From Ephemerocybe angulata (lineage: Eukaryota; Basidiomycota; Agaricomycetes; Agaricales; Psathyrellaceae): a stretch of DNA of 64,000 bases. Under the pieces are notes generated by a model. That model was not told where the DNA came from. It searched no databases and was given only the letters and a program-made list of their open reading frames with translations. The translations under genes and the position numbers were made by a program. Shown here in pieces: positions 1 through 12,192 of this stretch (position 1 is the first letter of the stretch; the number at the start of each line of letters is the position of its first letter). The stretch covers positions 372,001 through 436,000 of the forward strand of contig JAACJK010000225.1 of assembly GCA_013368325.1 (NCBI GenBank), given 5' to 3'.

Positions 1-100
1 TTGCAGGTGGGATGAGGAAAGAGACCGACCCGGTAATGAGGATACGTTTTGGGAGGACGCGGCGTCGATGGTGCAGAGGAAAAAGGATGCTAAAAGGTAA
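1..100 (+). CDS. 3' end of an unidentified protein-coding gene (partial)
   Basis: The first bases, ttgcag, look like an intron acceptor. From about base 7 a frame stays open to a TAA at 98-100 and encodes about 30 charged residues rich in Asp, Glu, Arg and Lys with two Trp, including FWEDAASMVQRKKDAKR at the end. This fits the last exon of a + strand gene that starts outside the window. I do not recognise the family. The evidence is one short frame and a plausible acceptor, so the call is tentative. Confidence 0.4.
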   Translation, partial: CRWDEERDRPGNEDTFWEDAASMVQRKKDAKR

Positions 101-1409
101 AATCATATCTATACCGTGTGAATCAGTAGTAGGATACTAGCAGCCTGCCCAGTGTCTCCCGGTTCTCATTATAACTAAGACTTCAAGGCTTTCCCCGGTA
201 GACGGGCGCTAATTGCCCCTTCAATGGCCCTGGGAAAAGCCCTTGGCCCCTGGGAAGGTGGCGGTGATGAGGACCCCTGACGACCTCGACAAGACCTCGA
301 GCGACCTTTTCTGCCTCGCTATGCCCCCCTACACACGAGCGTAGCCATATCTACAGCACTTTTTCACGGTAATCGGCAACGGGCCACCCCTTTCAAGTTT
401 CCTCTTATTCTCGTTGCCAATTCATCAAGCGGATTCTGATAATCGGAGAGAAACCCGTGAATCGAGCCATGAGCCCGGCTGTCGACCTCGTTCAAGCGTC
501 TCGGAACATACGGCCGCATGGAGGAGAAAGTGGAGTGAGGCGACACGTCTCGCAGATGCTTTCAAGGAAGGCTCCAGGCCAGGTAGACGATGGTAAAATG
601 GGCGTGCGGGTCACGCTTGTGGGCAGTAGATTCACGGGCAACTGCGGCAGGGGACTCATCGGCGAACGCTCAGCGTACCATCACATGTGCTCTGCAGCTG
701 TAATTATCTTCTGCTGCAATAAAATGTCCTCGTGAGCCAGGCCAGGTCTGTGTTCTGGATATCGATGGATAGACGGTCACCGGGAAGCACTGTGATTGGG
801 AAGAAGTCGTATCCTTGTTCCCGATTCGAAACCTCCCCTTCAGGCGTCGAAGATGGGTGGGTGCCCGGTGTGCGATGGAGCCAGGCTTCGCGAATGCAGA
901 GAAAGTGTTTGAAGCATCCTCACCCTCAAGACCACTTGCCGCCAATGGCGCCACTACTCAGTAAGTACGCAACAAAATCTGTGTTCCGACGACTGCGCTG
1001 GAATCTGACCCAAGAATCTACAGGACTTGGGCATGCCCGCACTAACACCTCAACCCCGGTACAACCCCGGTAAGGAACAAATCTATCTCGAATAGGACAA
1101 GGAAGGCTGATCTTGGGCTGATCCCACCAGCAGCATGTTGTCTGGACGAGCAGTGTGACCTCGCCCTCACCCTATGTGATATCACATTTGCCTCGTGGTG
1201 GCCACGACTTTCTTTTGAATGAGGGTAACAGCCACAGGCTTTCCAAAGCAGGAAGGCAAGAAAGCTGAGCTGGAGCGAACCCGTTGGCTTGATAAGGGCA
1301 CTGTGATACGGCGGTAATTGCAACAAGGAGTGGTCTGAGCAAAGTCCCATCAGCGAATCCGCCCCCAATTTCCCTTCCAAGCCTTCAGTTTGTCCTCTAG
1401 CCGAGCCCA
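101..1409. other. Intergenic region
   Basis: No open frame here shows family motifs or plausible spliced continuity. It probably holds the 3' UTR of the leftmost gene and the promoter of the HMG-box gene. I see no tRNA, repeat or mobile element. Confidence 0.5.
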
Positions 1410-2654
1410 ATGATGATGGAATACTATCAAACCGGTGCGTGCCCCTCCCCTATATTGCTCGTGCACTTGTAAACGAATGCTGATTGGTTAACTCGTAGCT
1501 CCCCTAGGCTATCACAATGTCGACCTGGCCTTCGACGCGAGCTGGCCCATCGACTACGCGAACGCTGGATGTGATAGCCCAGAATCGTTGTATTCGGATT
1601 ACTCCTATGCATCTGCACCCGCCCACTCGCCCACTCCTCCACCTCGAGCCACCAGAACACAAAAGCGCCGAGCGAGCCAGACCTCCGCACCGAGACAAGC
1701 AAGGAAAAATCGTCCAGGCTACATCGCGCGCCCTCCCAACGCGTTTATCATCTTCCGCTCCGACTTCTGGGCCGCCGAGAAGCTCAAGCCGCAGCCGGTC
1801 GAGCGCAACAACGCCGACATCAGCCGCATCGTTGGACACTGCTGGAACAGCATGGACGCTGTGCAGAAGAAGGTATACTACGACCGCGCGGCGCAGCTCC
1901 GCGAGATGCATAGGCTGCGATACCCCGACTATCGCCTCAAGCCCGCGGCGCGCCGTCCTCGTGCACAGAAGCTGAAGTCTGGGGTCGTGATCGAGAAGGA
2001 GGAGAGGTGCCGCCGCCTCGCGTCTGCCATCATTGGGGAGGCGCATCAGCTCGACTTTAATTCACCGAGTTCGCAATCACATTTGAGCCTCTTTGAATAC
2101 TCCCGCTCCGAAGTGAACCACCCGGATTTGGACACCCCCTTCAACACATCACATCTCGCACCTCGTGCCGTCCCTACGCAAGTTGCCGCACCTATCCCCG
2201 TAAGTTCATGAATGGCTTTCACTCCGTTCGTGCATTCGATTCCTGACCACATTCCCTCTAGATTCGCCCATCGGGAGCATGCTTCACCACCCCAGAGACG
2301 AACCAACATTTTAACCTTCCCGTCTATAAAGAGGCTATGCTTCAAAGCCTCGCCGCTGCCTTCGATTTATCCCCCTCCGAAATTGAGGCCCAAGTCGCCA
2401 ACCTAACAGCCTACCCGCCCCTCCCTCTTCTCGACCACAACTTATTCGATACCCACACCTGCCAGGATTCCATCTTCGCATCGGATCCCTACTCGCAGAC
2501 GACTTCAGTGGATCCCTTACTCTCTATTGACCTGTTCCAAAGCATGTCGATTGGTGGCGAGTTTGATGCATCATCGTACCTAGGAGCCGCGGGAAGTCTC
2601 AATGAGGATTCGAAGGGGGGTCTCCTTTCACTCGAACAAGTCGGCTATCAGTAG
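1410..2654 (+). CDS. HMG-box transcription factor
   Basis: Three exons join in frame (1410-1434, 1499-2199, 2262-2654; introns of 64 and 62 nt, GT..AG), giving about 372 residues. The start is the first of three consecutive ATGs at 1410; exon 1 is only 25 nt. A single HMG box lies at about residues 85-156, opening RPPNAFIIFRSDFW and containing the core ISRIVGHCWNSM and the YPDYR end typical of MATA_HMG-type boxes. A Pro/Ser-rich stretch with basic QKRRAS precedes it. The C-terminal half is low in motifs and likely regulatory. HMG boxes bind and bend DNA in the nucleus. Agaricomycetes carry several such genes in mating or fruiting control, but nothing here identifies the role. The domain call is secure and the function open. 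Confidence 0.88.
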
Positions 2655-3204
2655 ATCAGTGTGGTTGAGGCTCGCGAGGACAGTACATTCATAGCGTAGA
2701 TAGATTTGATTATGCATAAGCACCATAGAAGCTCAAACGTGTTTGATACTCTCAGAATTCAGATTGGGGATATATAGCCCGACATATCTGGCTCGCCCAA
2801 AGTGAGCAAGGCTGAATCCTGGGTTTGGCTGGGAATTTAGCGCTCATTAAGCGCCCACTTAAACTCGCCCAATCGCGCCAGCACCGCCACAACGTCCAAC
2901 TGATTGCTGAGCGATAGCAGCTGGAGGTCCACTTATACGAATCCAGCCTAGTTGCATCTCCAGCAAATCTCCAGCCATCTACTATGACCAATAGGTTCTG
3001 TTGATATGATACGTGTTCACTTCTAAATACTGATCGAGGCGTATGTGTGATGTTCTAGACAATTTTATGTTTGCAAATTCCAGGGTAGTAGACATAGGCA
3101 TAACGGTTATAGACGACAGAGAGATCTAAACAATTCGAAGTGGTGGGACAGGAGGTTTCTATAAATGAAGGTCTTCCAAGCGCGCCCGAGAAACATCACA
3201 TATA
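2655..3204. other. Convergent intergenic spacer
   Basis: It lies between the 3' ends of the HMG-box gene (+) and the LPMO gene (-). No coding signal is seen; it is presumably the two 3' UTRs. Confidence 0.5.
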
Positions 3205-4612
3205 TCAGGGCCAGCGGCGGCTCCGCACCTTCCCGGCAGGGGCAGGAGCGTACCGGGACCCAGCCGCGTACCAGGCGGGCACATACTGCCTCTTGTCTTG
3301 AGGAATCTTCGCATAAGGCACGTAGTCCCACTGTGCGCCTACGAAATGAACGTGAATCGTGAGTCGCAAATCTCACAAACATAGCCAATGTCCGTGGCGT
3401 ACCGTCTGCCCAACCATATCTCATGTCATACGCAGGCTTCTTGGGGTTGCCCGCGTCGTCGACGCCGGTCAGGTTAACGTTGTTGCCATCGAGCTGGTTG
3501 TAGTAGATCATCTGCTTGGGACCTACGATGCACTTGGACGGGTCGTCCTGACACCAGACGGGCGGAAGAGCCTTGGCGGGCTTGAAGGTAGGCGGGCCGA
3601 ATATGCTGAAGCCGTTCGTCACCTTGCATTTGAAGGGCTGCATGTACATGTCTGGACGACCGCAGCCTGTAGGAACCTATGGGAAAAGGGGACTCTCGTC
3701 AGTATGAGTGTTAGCTGTATGAGATATACAGTCGCACGCACCCATCCCCAAGCACAGTGGCAGCCCGCGTCGCTGCACGTTGGCATCATGGGAAGGGAGT
3801 AGTTCACAAGACGGCGCCAGGGTGTGCTGTTTAAGAGCTATGTTCAGCAACACAATAAAGGTGAATTAAGTCAGAACGACGTACTTATACGCAACACTAA
3901 TCACACCAAGGTTGTCGGAGCTCACTCCATCCAGAGTGTTTGCATACGATATAGCAAGCACGGTTCCTGCGGCTTCCGCTTCCGACTTCGTATGGACTAT
4001 GCGTACCAATGCTCAGAACGAAAACAAGTGACGAATTATAATTTGACGTACGGTTGGGCTCGGTGACGCAGCCTTCCTGCGATCTGCCACTCGGAAAGAT
4101 TTCGTTCTGGCCATTAGGGAACTCTCCGAGGATGGGGTTTCCAGACGTTGTGGTAAAGGCGCGGTTCACGGCGAGCTCAAGTGTGACGTAGCCACCGGCT
4201 CTCCTATAGATCCAATCAGCCCCCATATATGATAGCGCTCCTATGAGATACTCACAGCTCGAGGAAATCGCCTGCAGCGGGAGGAAACTGGTCGATTCGG
4301 TTCTCGTGGTGCATCCACCAGTCTTTTTTGGTGAGCTAAAGGGTCGGTCAGAACGATGGTATAGAGCAGGGTGAGTAAAGGAAGCTTACGTTGTAGAGAG
4401 GTTGTGATACGTCGTTGGCGTTATTGTTGTCGATACCTTCGTTACCGAGCCGACAGTACATCCCTGCATTACCCCGTCAGAATAGGTGGCGATATCAAGG
4501 CAGTGGACGCAGTGGACCTACCAGGGCCATAAGCCCCGACATGGGCAGCAGCTGGAATCACACCGAACGACAGAAGGGTAGTGACCGAGAATATCAAGGC
4601 AGTCTTGATCAT
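3205..4612 (-). CDS. AA14-like lytic polysaccharide monooxygenase, secreted
   Basis: Eight exons can be joined on the minus strand, starting at ATG 4612 (exon 1 4522-4612, exon 2 4390-4463) and ending at TGA 3205-3207, for about 330 residues. A signal peptide (MIKTALIFSV...PAAA) ends directly before His-Val-Gly-Ala-Tyr-Gly-Pro-Gly. A mature N-terminal His is the hallmark of LPMOs, where it forms the copper histidine brace. The rest has many Cys (MYCRLGNEG, CSDAGCHCAWGW, TGCGRPDMY, WCQDDPSKC) and the order expected for AA14 enzymes. In the wood decayer Pycnoporus, AA14 enzymes act oxidatively on xylan-coated cellulose. A later His in the segment around NLHTKSEAE may be the second copper ligand. 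The last exon is short and basic. One acceptor was chosen (TAAACAG) because the nearer AG leads to a stop. The family call is from memory of motifs. Confidence 0.82.
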
Positions 4613-4679
4613 AGTGTAATGGAAGAGCGAGGAGGGTATCGAGTCGAGTCGATGATAAAAACTCGGGGTATCTTGAGTA

Positions 4680-4687
4680 CTTATATA
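4680..4687 (-). promoter_or_regulatory. TATA box of the LPMO gene
   Basis: Read on the minus strand this is TATATAAG, 68 nt upstream of the LPMO ATG, the usual spacing for a core promoter with a short 5' UTR. Confidence 0.55.
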
Positions 4688-6022
4688 CCTCTCTATAAGC
4701 CCTTTGCCCGGTGGAGAGATATTCAAATCTGAAGCAAAGAAAATGTCAGTGACAGGGCCTCATCGGAACTGTAAGCACCACACGTACAGTCTCTAGACTT
4801 CCAAGGGAAGCCGTCGTCGAAATTGAAAATAGGGAAAGGAGATCAAAATGAGGCGCCCGTCAAGTGACTAGCGACAACCAGGTTCGGTTCGGAAAGTTGG
4901 GTCGATGGGTGGTGCTGCACTCGTGGCTTCAAACGGGTGTAATCGAGGGATCGAGGGGGAGGAACTTGGCGTTCAACGAAGGAAAAACCGAAGAAGGAAG
5001 CGAGGAAACGAACTGGGAAGAGTCCGTCCGATGCAAGACACCTCAAAGTACAAAGCGGTTTAAGTAGCAATCGCGCTTTGCACACTCCAAGTCCGAGACT
5101 CCTCCCCCCGCGCCCTGCTCCATTCTCGGAGAAGGAGATATCAAACGATATACACCGTACGATCCTCTAGGACACGCAAAAAGGCGGCAGAGCTCCAAGA
5201 TGCTTGGTGGCTTGACAAGAGAAGCGAAGTCTCAAATGCTAGAATGCTGGCGCTATCGGAGTATTGGCGCAAAGGCTCGTTGAAAGAAATTGAGAGCATA
5301 TTCGATCTCTGATCGTGATCAGGTATGATCAGGACCAAGATGAACAGGATGAAGCGCTTGAGCCGTTTTGCTTGACCTAGATATGTATCGAACCTCAGTC
5401 TCTCGTCATGGGGAAGTCGAAGGCACAGGAGTAAATGAACAACGTCACCGTTCAGCAAGCTTAAAGCCACGCCTTCGGACCGTAGGTCGAAGCAGGCCAA
5501 GTCAGGTCAAACCACCCCAACCAATATGCTCGGAGCCGGCCGATCGTAGGCAGACGCAGAGGACACAACTGCGTTCATTTCAGAGGGAAATGGTGGAGGT
5601 TTGGTCCAATTGTCCACAATTGTGAACGATGATTCAGCCGGAAAGGCGGGCGGACCCGCATGGTCAATATTCAATGCTGGCCAAAGAGGGCCCAGGTCAG
5701 GCCCTGTCAGGGCCCTCCGCGCCGACACTTTTTGTCTCCGCACAATCAGGCACGGGCCCGGCGTTCCCGTCGTGAAAAACCCATTTTGGGCTGTGGCGTC
5801 TGCAAGCGCCCATGCAAGGCGCCCAAAAAGGCTGCAGGAGCCTGCAAGGAGCCATAGGCAGCTCGGAGCATGCAAGAAGGCGCAAGAAAGTGAACTATGT
5901 CGGGCCAGTGAATTTGCAATATCGTTCGGAGCACGGGAAGGCAGTGTTCTGCAAAATGTTATACAAGTCAAGTGATAAGAAATATGAAATGAGAGGCAAG
6001 ATAACGAGTATAGCTTCTGATA
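4688..6022. other. Intergenic region with a GC-rich repetitive patch
   Basis: It holds the upstream region of the LPMO gene and the 3' flank of the acyl-CoA synthetase gene. Around 5640-5890 the sequence is GC-rich and repetitive, with runs such as cagggccc and four TGCAAG words within about 85 nt (5808-5880). Short frames there on both strands have no family signal. It may be a worn transposon fragment, which cannot be confirmed by eye. Confidence 0.4.
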
Positions 6023-8269
6023 CTATAGCTTCGCCTTGACTTGCTCTCGCTCGACGCGCTCCTTCTCGTGCTTGTCCACAAGCACTCGCCTCAGAACCTT
6101 CCCAGTCGGGGATTTCGGAATCTGCAAGAAGCTCAGAGTTAGCGCCAGAACACCGTGACGTCAGGGAGGAAATGAAGCCTGGAGTGGCATGCGTACCTCA
6201 TCGACGACTTCGAAACCACCCCTCACCCACTTGTACTTGCTCAAGCTCTTCTGGATCCACCTGTCAAGAACCCGAGCGGTCGCCTTCTCGCCCCGCTTCT
6301 TCCCAGCAGCGCTAAGTACAATCCATGCGCGAGGAACCTTCTCATCTGACGTCCGACCGTGTCCGTTAACACCAGCGACAGTCACGTCGATGATGAGCTT
6401 CTCCGGGTTCGCGAGCAGGCAGTTCTCGATCTCGACTGGGGAAACCTGTGCTCCTGAGACCTTGAGCGTATCCTAAACATCCATCAACAGGCGTAAGCAC
6501 CCTTGAGGTAATACCAGAAGCTCTCAAATACACTGACCTTCGCTCTGTCAGCGAACCAGAAGTTCCCGTCCTTGTCGACCCTGAACTTATCGCCAGTAAT
6601 CAGCCAGCCGTCCACGAAGGTCTCCTTGTTCGCCTTCGGGTTGTTGTAGTACCCGAGGGCAACATTGTCGCTCTTAATCCAGAGCTCCCCGACCTCATTC
6701 AGCTTCGCGTCGGTTCCGTCGTCTTTCACAAGGCGGGCTGCGACACCCGGCAATAGAACACCCGTCGAGCCGGGGACGCGTTTGGCCTTGCCACCCAGAG
6801 TACCCGGGAATGGCTGAATTATGGCAGCGATCGTCTATAAGTAGTACAGGAAGCATAATGAGCAATCCCATTCGACAACATCCACAAGCAAGAAATTCTT
6901 ACAGCTTCCGACATGCCGTATCCTGTACAAAGCCGCGATAGATGTGATTAGACTCGCGGACAAAATTAAATGAGGAAGATGTACCGACCTTCCGAGAAGT
7001 TGACATCCTTCGGCATGAGTTTCGAGAACTTGGCAGCAAGCTTCGGGGGAAGATATGCAGCACCGCTCCCAAGCGTCGCGACAGAGCTCCAGTCGGTTTG
7101 CGCCGTCTTGGGGTGATGTGCGAGCTGATGGACAAGGGAGGGGATGAGAGCGAGCGTGGTGACTTTGTACCTGCACAGGGAAGCAGAGGTCAGTTGAAAG
7201 TTTCGATGGAAAGCAAGAGAACGGTGCGGACTTGGGAACAGAGGAAAGGGCGACGTCGACATCCCACTGCCTCATGAACACCTGAGTCATCGGTGCCATG
7301 AAGCCCCGGAATGAGTACGAGTGGAGCCCGTACGTGTGATGGATGGGAAGGAAGGAGAGGACAACAGGGATACCCTCAGGCGTCTTCGGGGCAGGGGGCT
7401 GATTATCTGAAAGTGAGTTTTGTGTGAGGAGCACAGTCGTATAACTGCACTCACTGTATGAACCGCAAGCATAGCCTGAGCGACGACTGCAACTTGGTAT
7501 AGTGAGTATACGATATTGCCATGCGAGATCATCACGGCTAAGCGGCAATATTAGCGTTGACCACAAGACTCATACACCGATGTGCGCACCTTTCGGCAAA
7601 CCGCTTGTTCCACTCGAAAATACGAGGTATGCAAGTGTATCCTTCTTGGCAGGCTTGATTCCAACAAAAGGGATGGCCTTTGAACGCACGTTGTTCACCA
7701 GGTCGTTGAGGCTCCTCCGACCAGGTGCAGTCCCTGCAGCTATGAAGATCCTGTTGAGATCAAAGCCAATTTCTTGCGCCACGGGAATCAAGGTAGGAAG
7801 GAACTTTGCGTCAACGACAAGGTGGGTCGCTTGTGAGAGGGTAAGCGCATGCTTGAGCTCGAAAGGGGTCGAATACGAGGAGATGAGGGCGAAGGGCGTC
7901 GCGATAGCGAGGGAGGCGTGGATAAGAACAATATAATCCTGGCACCAAAAATGCAATATTAGGCAGGGTTGCAAAGAATGATGTCGGAAAGGTGCGTACC
8001 GAGGAGTTCTCCATGATAATCCCAATCTTCTCTTCGGGTTTCCCAATCCCGAGACAGCCCTCTGCTGCGCCTCCCAGTGCAGTGGCCAAGTCGTGAACGC
8101 GTTCCAGGAATTGGCGGTATGTGCGTCTCTCTCCAGTCACCGCATCGATGTGCAATGTAAAGTCCGCAGGCCACTGAGCTTGGTCCGGACGTTTGAAGAA
8201 CGAGTAGTAGGCGTTCATATCTCCCGCCGGAGGGGGTTTCGGGTACGGGGAGTCAATGACTTTGACCAT
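6023..8269 (-). CDS. AMP-dependent acyl-CoA synthetase / 4-coumarate-CoA ligase-like, PTS1 AKL
   Basis: This multi-exon ANL-superfamily adenylating enzyme starts at 8269 (MVKVIDSPYPKPPPAG) and stops at TAG 6023-6025. Motifs in order: the P-loop-like LVFSSGTSGLPKGA, the substrate-pocket segment LPIHHTYG, the ATP/adenine-binding GSGAAYLPP and VNFSEG, the hinge-region LITGDKFRVDKDGNFWFADR, and the C-terminal lysine motif PKSPTGKVLRR. The protein ends VKAKL, and a terminal AKL is a recognised peroxisomal targeting signal. It likely activates a carboxylic acid (fatty or aromatic) to its CoA ester in the peroxisome. The substrate cannot be read from sequence. The final exon begins right after the intron following FEVVDE. 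Introns are about 50-60 nt. Confidence 0.88.
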
Positions 8270-9640
8270 GACTGGCGAAAAAGTACGGTAGCGAAGGATG
8301 GTCGAGAAAAGGGGGAATGCTTGGAGGGGGAGAGGGAGGGCCGGAAGTTCTAGATTTACATCCGGTTAAGTAGGATCTGAGTCGCAGGGCAGGCCTTCGT
8401 CCTGGGGAAGTATGCACTGTGCATGGGATGTTGATGGTTTGAGAATGGCCGGCGTCTATTGAAGCCGTATCCGGAATCGCACCCGGCAAACTTTCCTCCG
8501 TTGGACCGCCCTCTCTGATACCCCAGGTCACATTCCAGCCTAAAAACATACCATTATCGTCCATGTGGGGTAATTCTTTCCGTGCCTCGAGAGTGAGACT
8601 GAAATGTCCCTGCTCTGACAGGGCCAAATCGCCCAGGTGACCTCTCGGCGGAGAGTGCGTGGCAAACTCGATAGGGGTGTGGACTGTCTGCCTGCTGGTG
8701 CTTTGACGTGTCTGTGCCGTCGTAATCCATCTTAGTAGTTTCTGAATCCTTGAAACGCCTAATCAACGAGCTATATTAGAGCCTGCCGTCTGGAGGTACA
8801 TCGGTCTCAGCGTACCCCGCGCACTCCAACTCGTTCTCGTTCCAGATGCCGCTCAGCGCCCTGGGCAATTGAAGACGCCTCTCCGGTAGACCTGAGTCTC
8901 ATTGTCAACAAGGAAGCCTCCCAAACGATGATGTAGATATCGGGGTCAATGCGCACCTTGATTCCCAGCGAGAGGCTTCCTTAATATGTATACCTATCCA
9001 GCAAGAAGCACATGCCTACAATTAACCGGACCTCAAGGCTACGTCTCGGCCTCCGTAACTTCATTTACCCAGCATGTCTTCTAAAGCGTCCACACAGACT
9101 CTGTATGCCCGCCTCCTTTCTACTCGGTCTACCAGAGGCATCGCGCGACGGCGGGGGGATAGAAGGTGGTGATATGTCTATCTGCCAACGATCTCTGAAT
9201 TCTGATGCTATGGAGTGGGATTAGTAGAGAACGATTTGTCTTCTCAAAAACCTCCAACTAGAGGCTGGTCAACGAGACTAGAGTGGGATATGCTTCCGAG
9301 TCCTGCCTGCTTTGGTTGTCTTGGAGGAATTGGAAATATGTGGATATAATGGTCGACGAAAGTTGAGGCGAGATTTACTGTAGGAGGCCGTCGTCGTCGT
9401 CGTATTGGCCTTCGTCGTCGCGTTCACCATCGTGGTCGCTGTGTGACACGCCTGCGGCCGACGCGATGTGGGTCCCTGAGGATCATATTCGCACGGTCAT
9501 ATCGTGTGGCTCTGTGTTGCAACCATGTCATGACATCCACAATCCTCGTTTCTTTCTTTCTTTTCGACCTAGACGCTCAAGCCATCCCTACGTATCTACC
9601 CTCAAGATCCGGCGAAGCGGCCAGCTCGTAATTGTCTAAA
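8270..9640. other. Divergent intergenic region
   Basis: It lies between the acyl-CoA synthetase (-) and RhoGAP (+) genes and should hold both promoters. A short GTC/CGTCGT microsatellite-like run lies near 9388-9425. No gene is supported. Confidence 0.5.
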
Positions 9641-12192
9641 ATGCCACCAGGAAGCCTCAGTTTGAAGCAGAGACTCGCGGCGTTGGCACAGTCGACCTCG
9701 TCACCTTCGACATACGACGCGGAAGGCTCAGATTCTTCATTTCGCTCCACGATCAGGAGAAAGGCCCAAGCGCACGCACCATGGCTCAGAAACATGAGAC
9801 AGCCAGAGCCCACCATGGATCCAACACCAGACGAGATGGCACAAGTGCAGCAGGTGCTGTCCAGGATGATATTTCAGGCAGGGGTGGACTACGAGTGCGT
9901 TCCGAGTCTCCTTTGAGCTTAGTACAAGATGCTGATATCGATACAACGTAATAAAGAACGCGACCGATGCAAGTCCTTCTCCAGAACCACGTTGATAAAG
10001 TCTAATCGTTGGCTAAAGGGTGGTTTTGAATGCGTCGGCGCTACCTGACCCAGCCGTCGTGTCGTATGACCTCCTGCTATCGTGCGTGGTGCCTGCCTCC
10101 CTCTCGGTTATGATCCTGATCTTTGGTGCAGTCAAATTCTAGCCTATCTGAATCTCTATGGTCCGTAACTCTCGAAGCCGAACGTCCGGAAAGCTAATGT
10201 TTGGCCTTACAGTTGAAGCGGACTACAGTGTGGTCTTCTTCGCAGCGGGTAGCAGGCACACTCCAGGGTGGAATTGGGTGTGGAAGGCATACCGTAGTTT
10301 GAGTCGAAAGTACAGGAAGAACTTAAAGCAGCTTGTAAGTTTCACCTCCGTCTTCCTGCTTTCTGTGGCTCACGAAACTGTTCCAGTACATCGTTCATTC
10401 ATCGTTCTTTTCCAAAAGTGCGCCACCACTCATTACTCCTTCTTGCCGACGATACTGACATCTGGTAGTGCTCTTCTCCTTGGCAGGCGCTATCATAAGG
10501 TGTGATAGCACGCGTTACTTTAGGTCCAATCGCCACTAACCGAGATGATAGCCCGAAATTCTTCGCCAAAATCGTGTACATCTCGACCCTTTCGGAGCTG
10601 GCCTACTACGTGCCTCTGACACAGATTGACATCCCACCCGAAGTATACAAGTAGGTCCATCTACTGCTGCCTCCACTTGTCCTAATACATTCCATAGAGA
10701 GAACCTCAAATATGAAGACAGAATAACCCTTCCCACTCCGAGCCGCTCACTTGTATTCGGCATTCCTTTGGAAGAGCTCATGGGCTATGAGGGCGAGAAG
10801 GGTGGGCTGCCCCGGGTTGTAAGAGACTGCATCACGTATCTTCATCATGCGGGTAGATATCTGTGTCGCTTGTCTCCCATTCTGATTCTGATATCTTCCC
10901 AGGTCTCGCTGAAGAGGGGTTATTCCGGAGATCCCCATCATCCGCCCTTCTTCGTGCCGCACAAGAGGCCTATGACCGAGGTGCGCATACTCATTCTGTC
11001 GATGGGTTGTACCGAGTCCAACGCGTACTTTAGGCAATGTCGTATCTTTGGAAACATTTGGTGACCCACACCTCGCCGCAGTGTTGCTCAAGAAGTTCTT
11101 GCGAGACCTCCCGGAGCCAATCTTCCCCGAATCACTCTACCCCACCATCCGCGCCTGCCCTCTCCCCAGTAACGACCCGAATGACATGAATGCAGTCATG
11201 TATATTCGGGAATCACTGCTACCATACCTAACACCATGTGCTTATATCGTCCTCAGTGCCATTCTCCGTGAGTGATCTCTGTTCATCGCGACCGAGTGGG
11301 AGAACTGAAGGTGCTTTGGGCAGAACTTATGCATGATGTCTCATTGCGGGGCGCAACTAATCGAATGAACGACTACAACCTCGCAATCGTCCTCACGCCC
11401 AACCTTGTCAAGGGCTCGAACCCCATCCGCGACGTCTCCATCTGCGCCGTAGCTGGGGCTCCCGCCCTCGCGAACATGTCACCAAACCAAGAAGGCAAAA
11501 CCACCCTCGGCACCATTATCGCCCTCTGTATCCGACGGTACTACGAAATCTTTGACGACATCCCCGACTACACCGACGTCGCCTCCTCAACACACCTCGA
11601 CCCCTCGTACTCCCAATCAAGCTTCCTCTCCTCCCAGCTCTCGCCCTCGTCGACCCCGTCGGAAGCGAGCTACGTGATCCACGATGGAGAGGACGACTTT
11701 TTCGCAGACGACGATCTGCCCCCATCCGCGAGCTTGCCCAGCGGGCACCGGCGCGGCGACTCCACGCAACTCCAGCAGCAGCAGCAAGCGGCTTTGGCTG
11801 CGGCTGCTGCGGCCCCACCGAGTGCTTGGGCCGCGGGTGTTCCCCAAAATAATGGGTCGGGTGCGAAGCGCCATCGTACCACTCCCTCGGGTGGGACGAC
11901 CAGCACGACGTCTGGCGTGCGGTCTGTGCATACCTTGCAGGGGGATAGGGCGAACAATGGGGGTGCGTACCAAGGGAGGGCGAAGAGTCTTGTGAGTGTG
12001 GACAAGGTGTCACCGGGGCATAAGAAGGGCACGATTTCGGTGGGGAGGGGGACGAGGAAGGCAAGTGGGGCTGCGGTGGGTGCTGTGGGGGTTACGGCGG
12101 AGGGGTTCTTCAGTCCACCGAAAGAAGGGAAGGTACCACCTCCTATACCTCCTCGTCCGGCGGCGAAAGCTAGTGTCAGCGATGATGATTGA
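9641..12192 (+). CDS. CRAL-TRIO/BCH-like and RhoGAP domain protein
   Basis: The ATG at 9641 opens MPPGSLSLKQRLAALAQ, and about nine exons run to TGA 12190-12192. After a basic/Ser-rich head comes a Sec14/BCH-like lipid-binding domain (VVLNASALPDP, VEADYSVVFFAAG, the YIVHSSFF turn, FAKIVYISTLSELAYY). The RhoGAP domain follows: GLPRVVRDCITYLHHAG, then EEGLFRRS with the catalytic arginine finger, LLKKFLRDLPEPIFPE, and ATNRMNDYNLAIVLTPNL. The tail is disordered, with Ser runs, a Gln5/Ala stretch and a Pro-rich PPIPPRP that could bind SH3 domains. This layout matches p50RhoGAP/ARHGAP1 and yeast Ecm25. It would stimulate GTP hydrolysis by a Rho/Cdc42-type GTPase at membranes during polarised growth. 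Which GTPase is unknown. Confidence 0.87.

Noticed and set aside
5507..5975. Overlapping frames of 120-154 codons on both strands at the GC-rich patch
   Set aside because: Both strands and several frames are open because of composition; no motif or splice continuity is seen.
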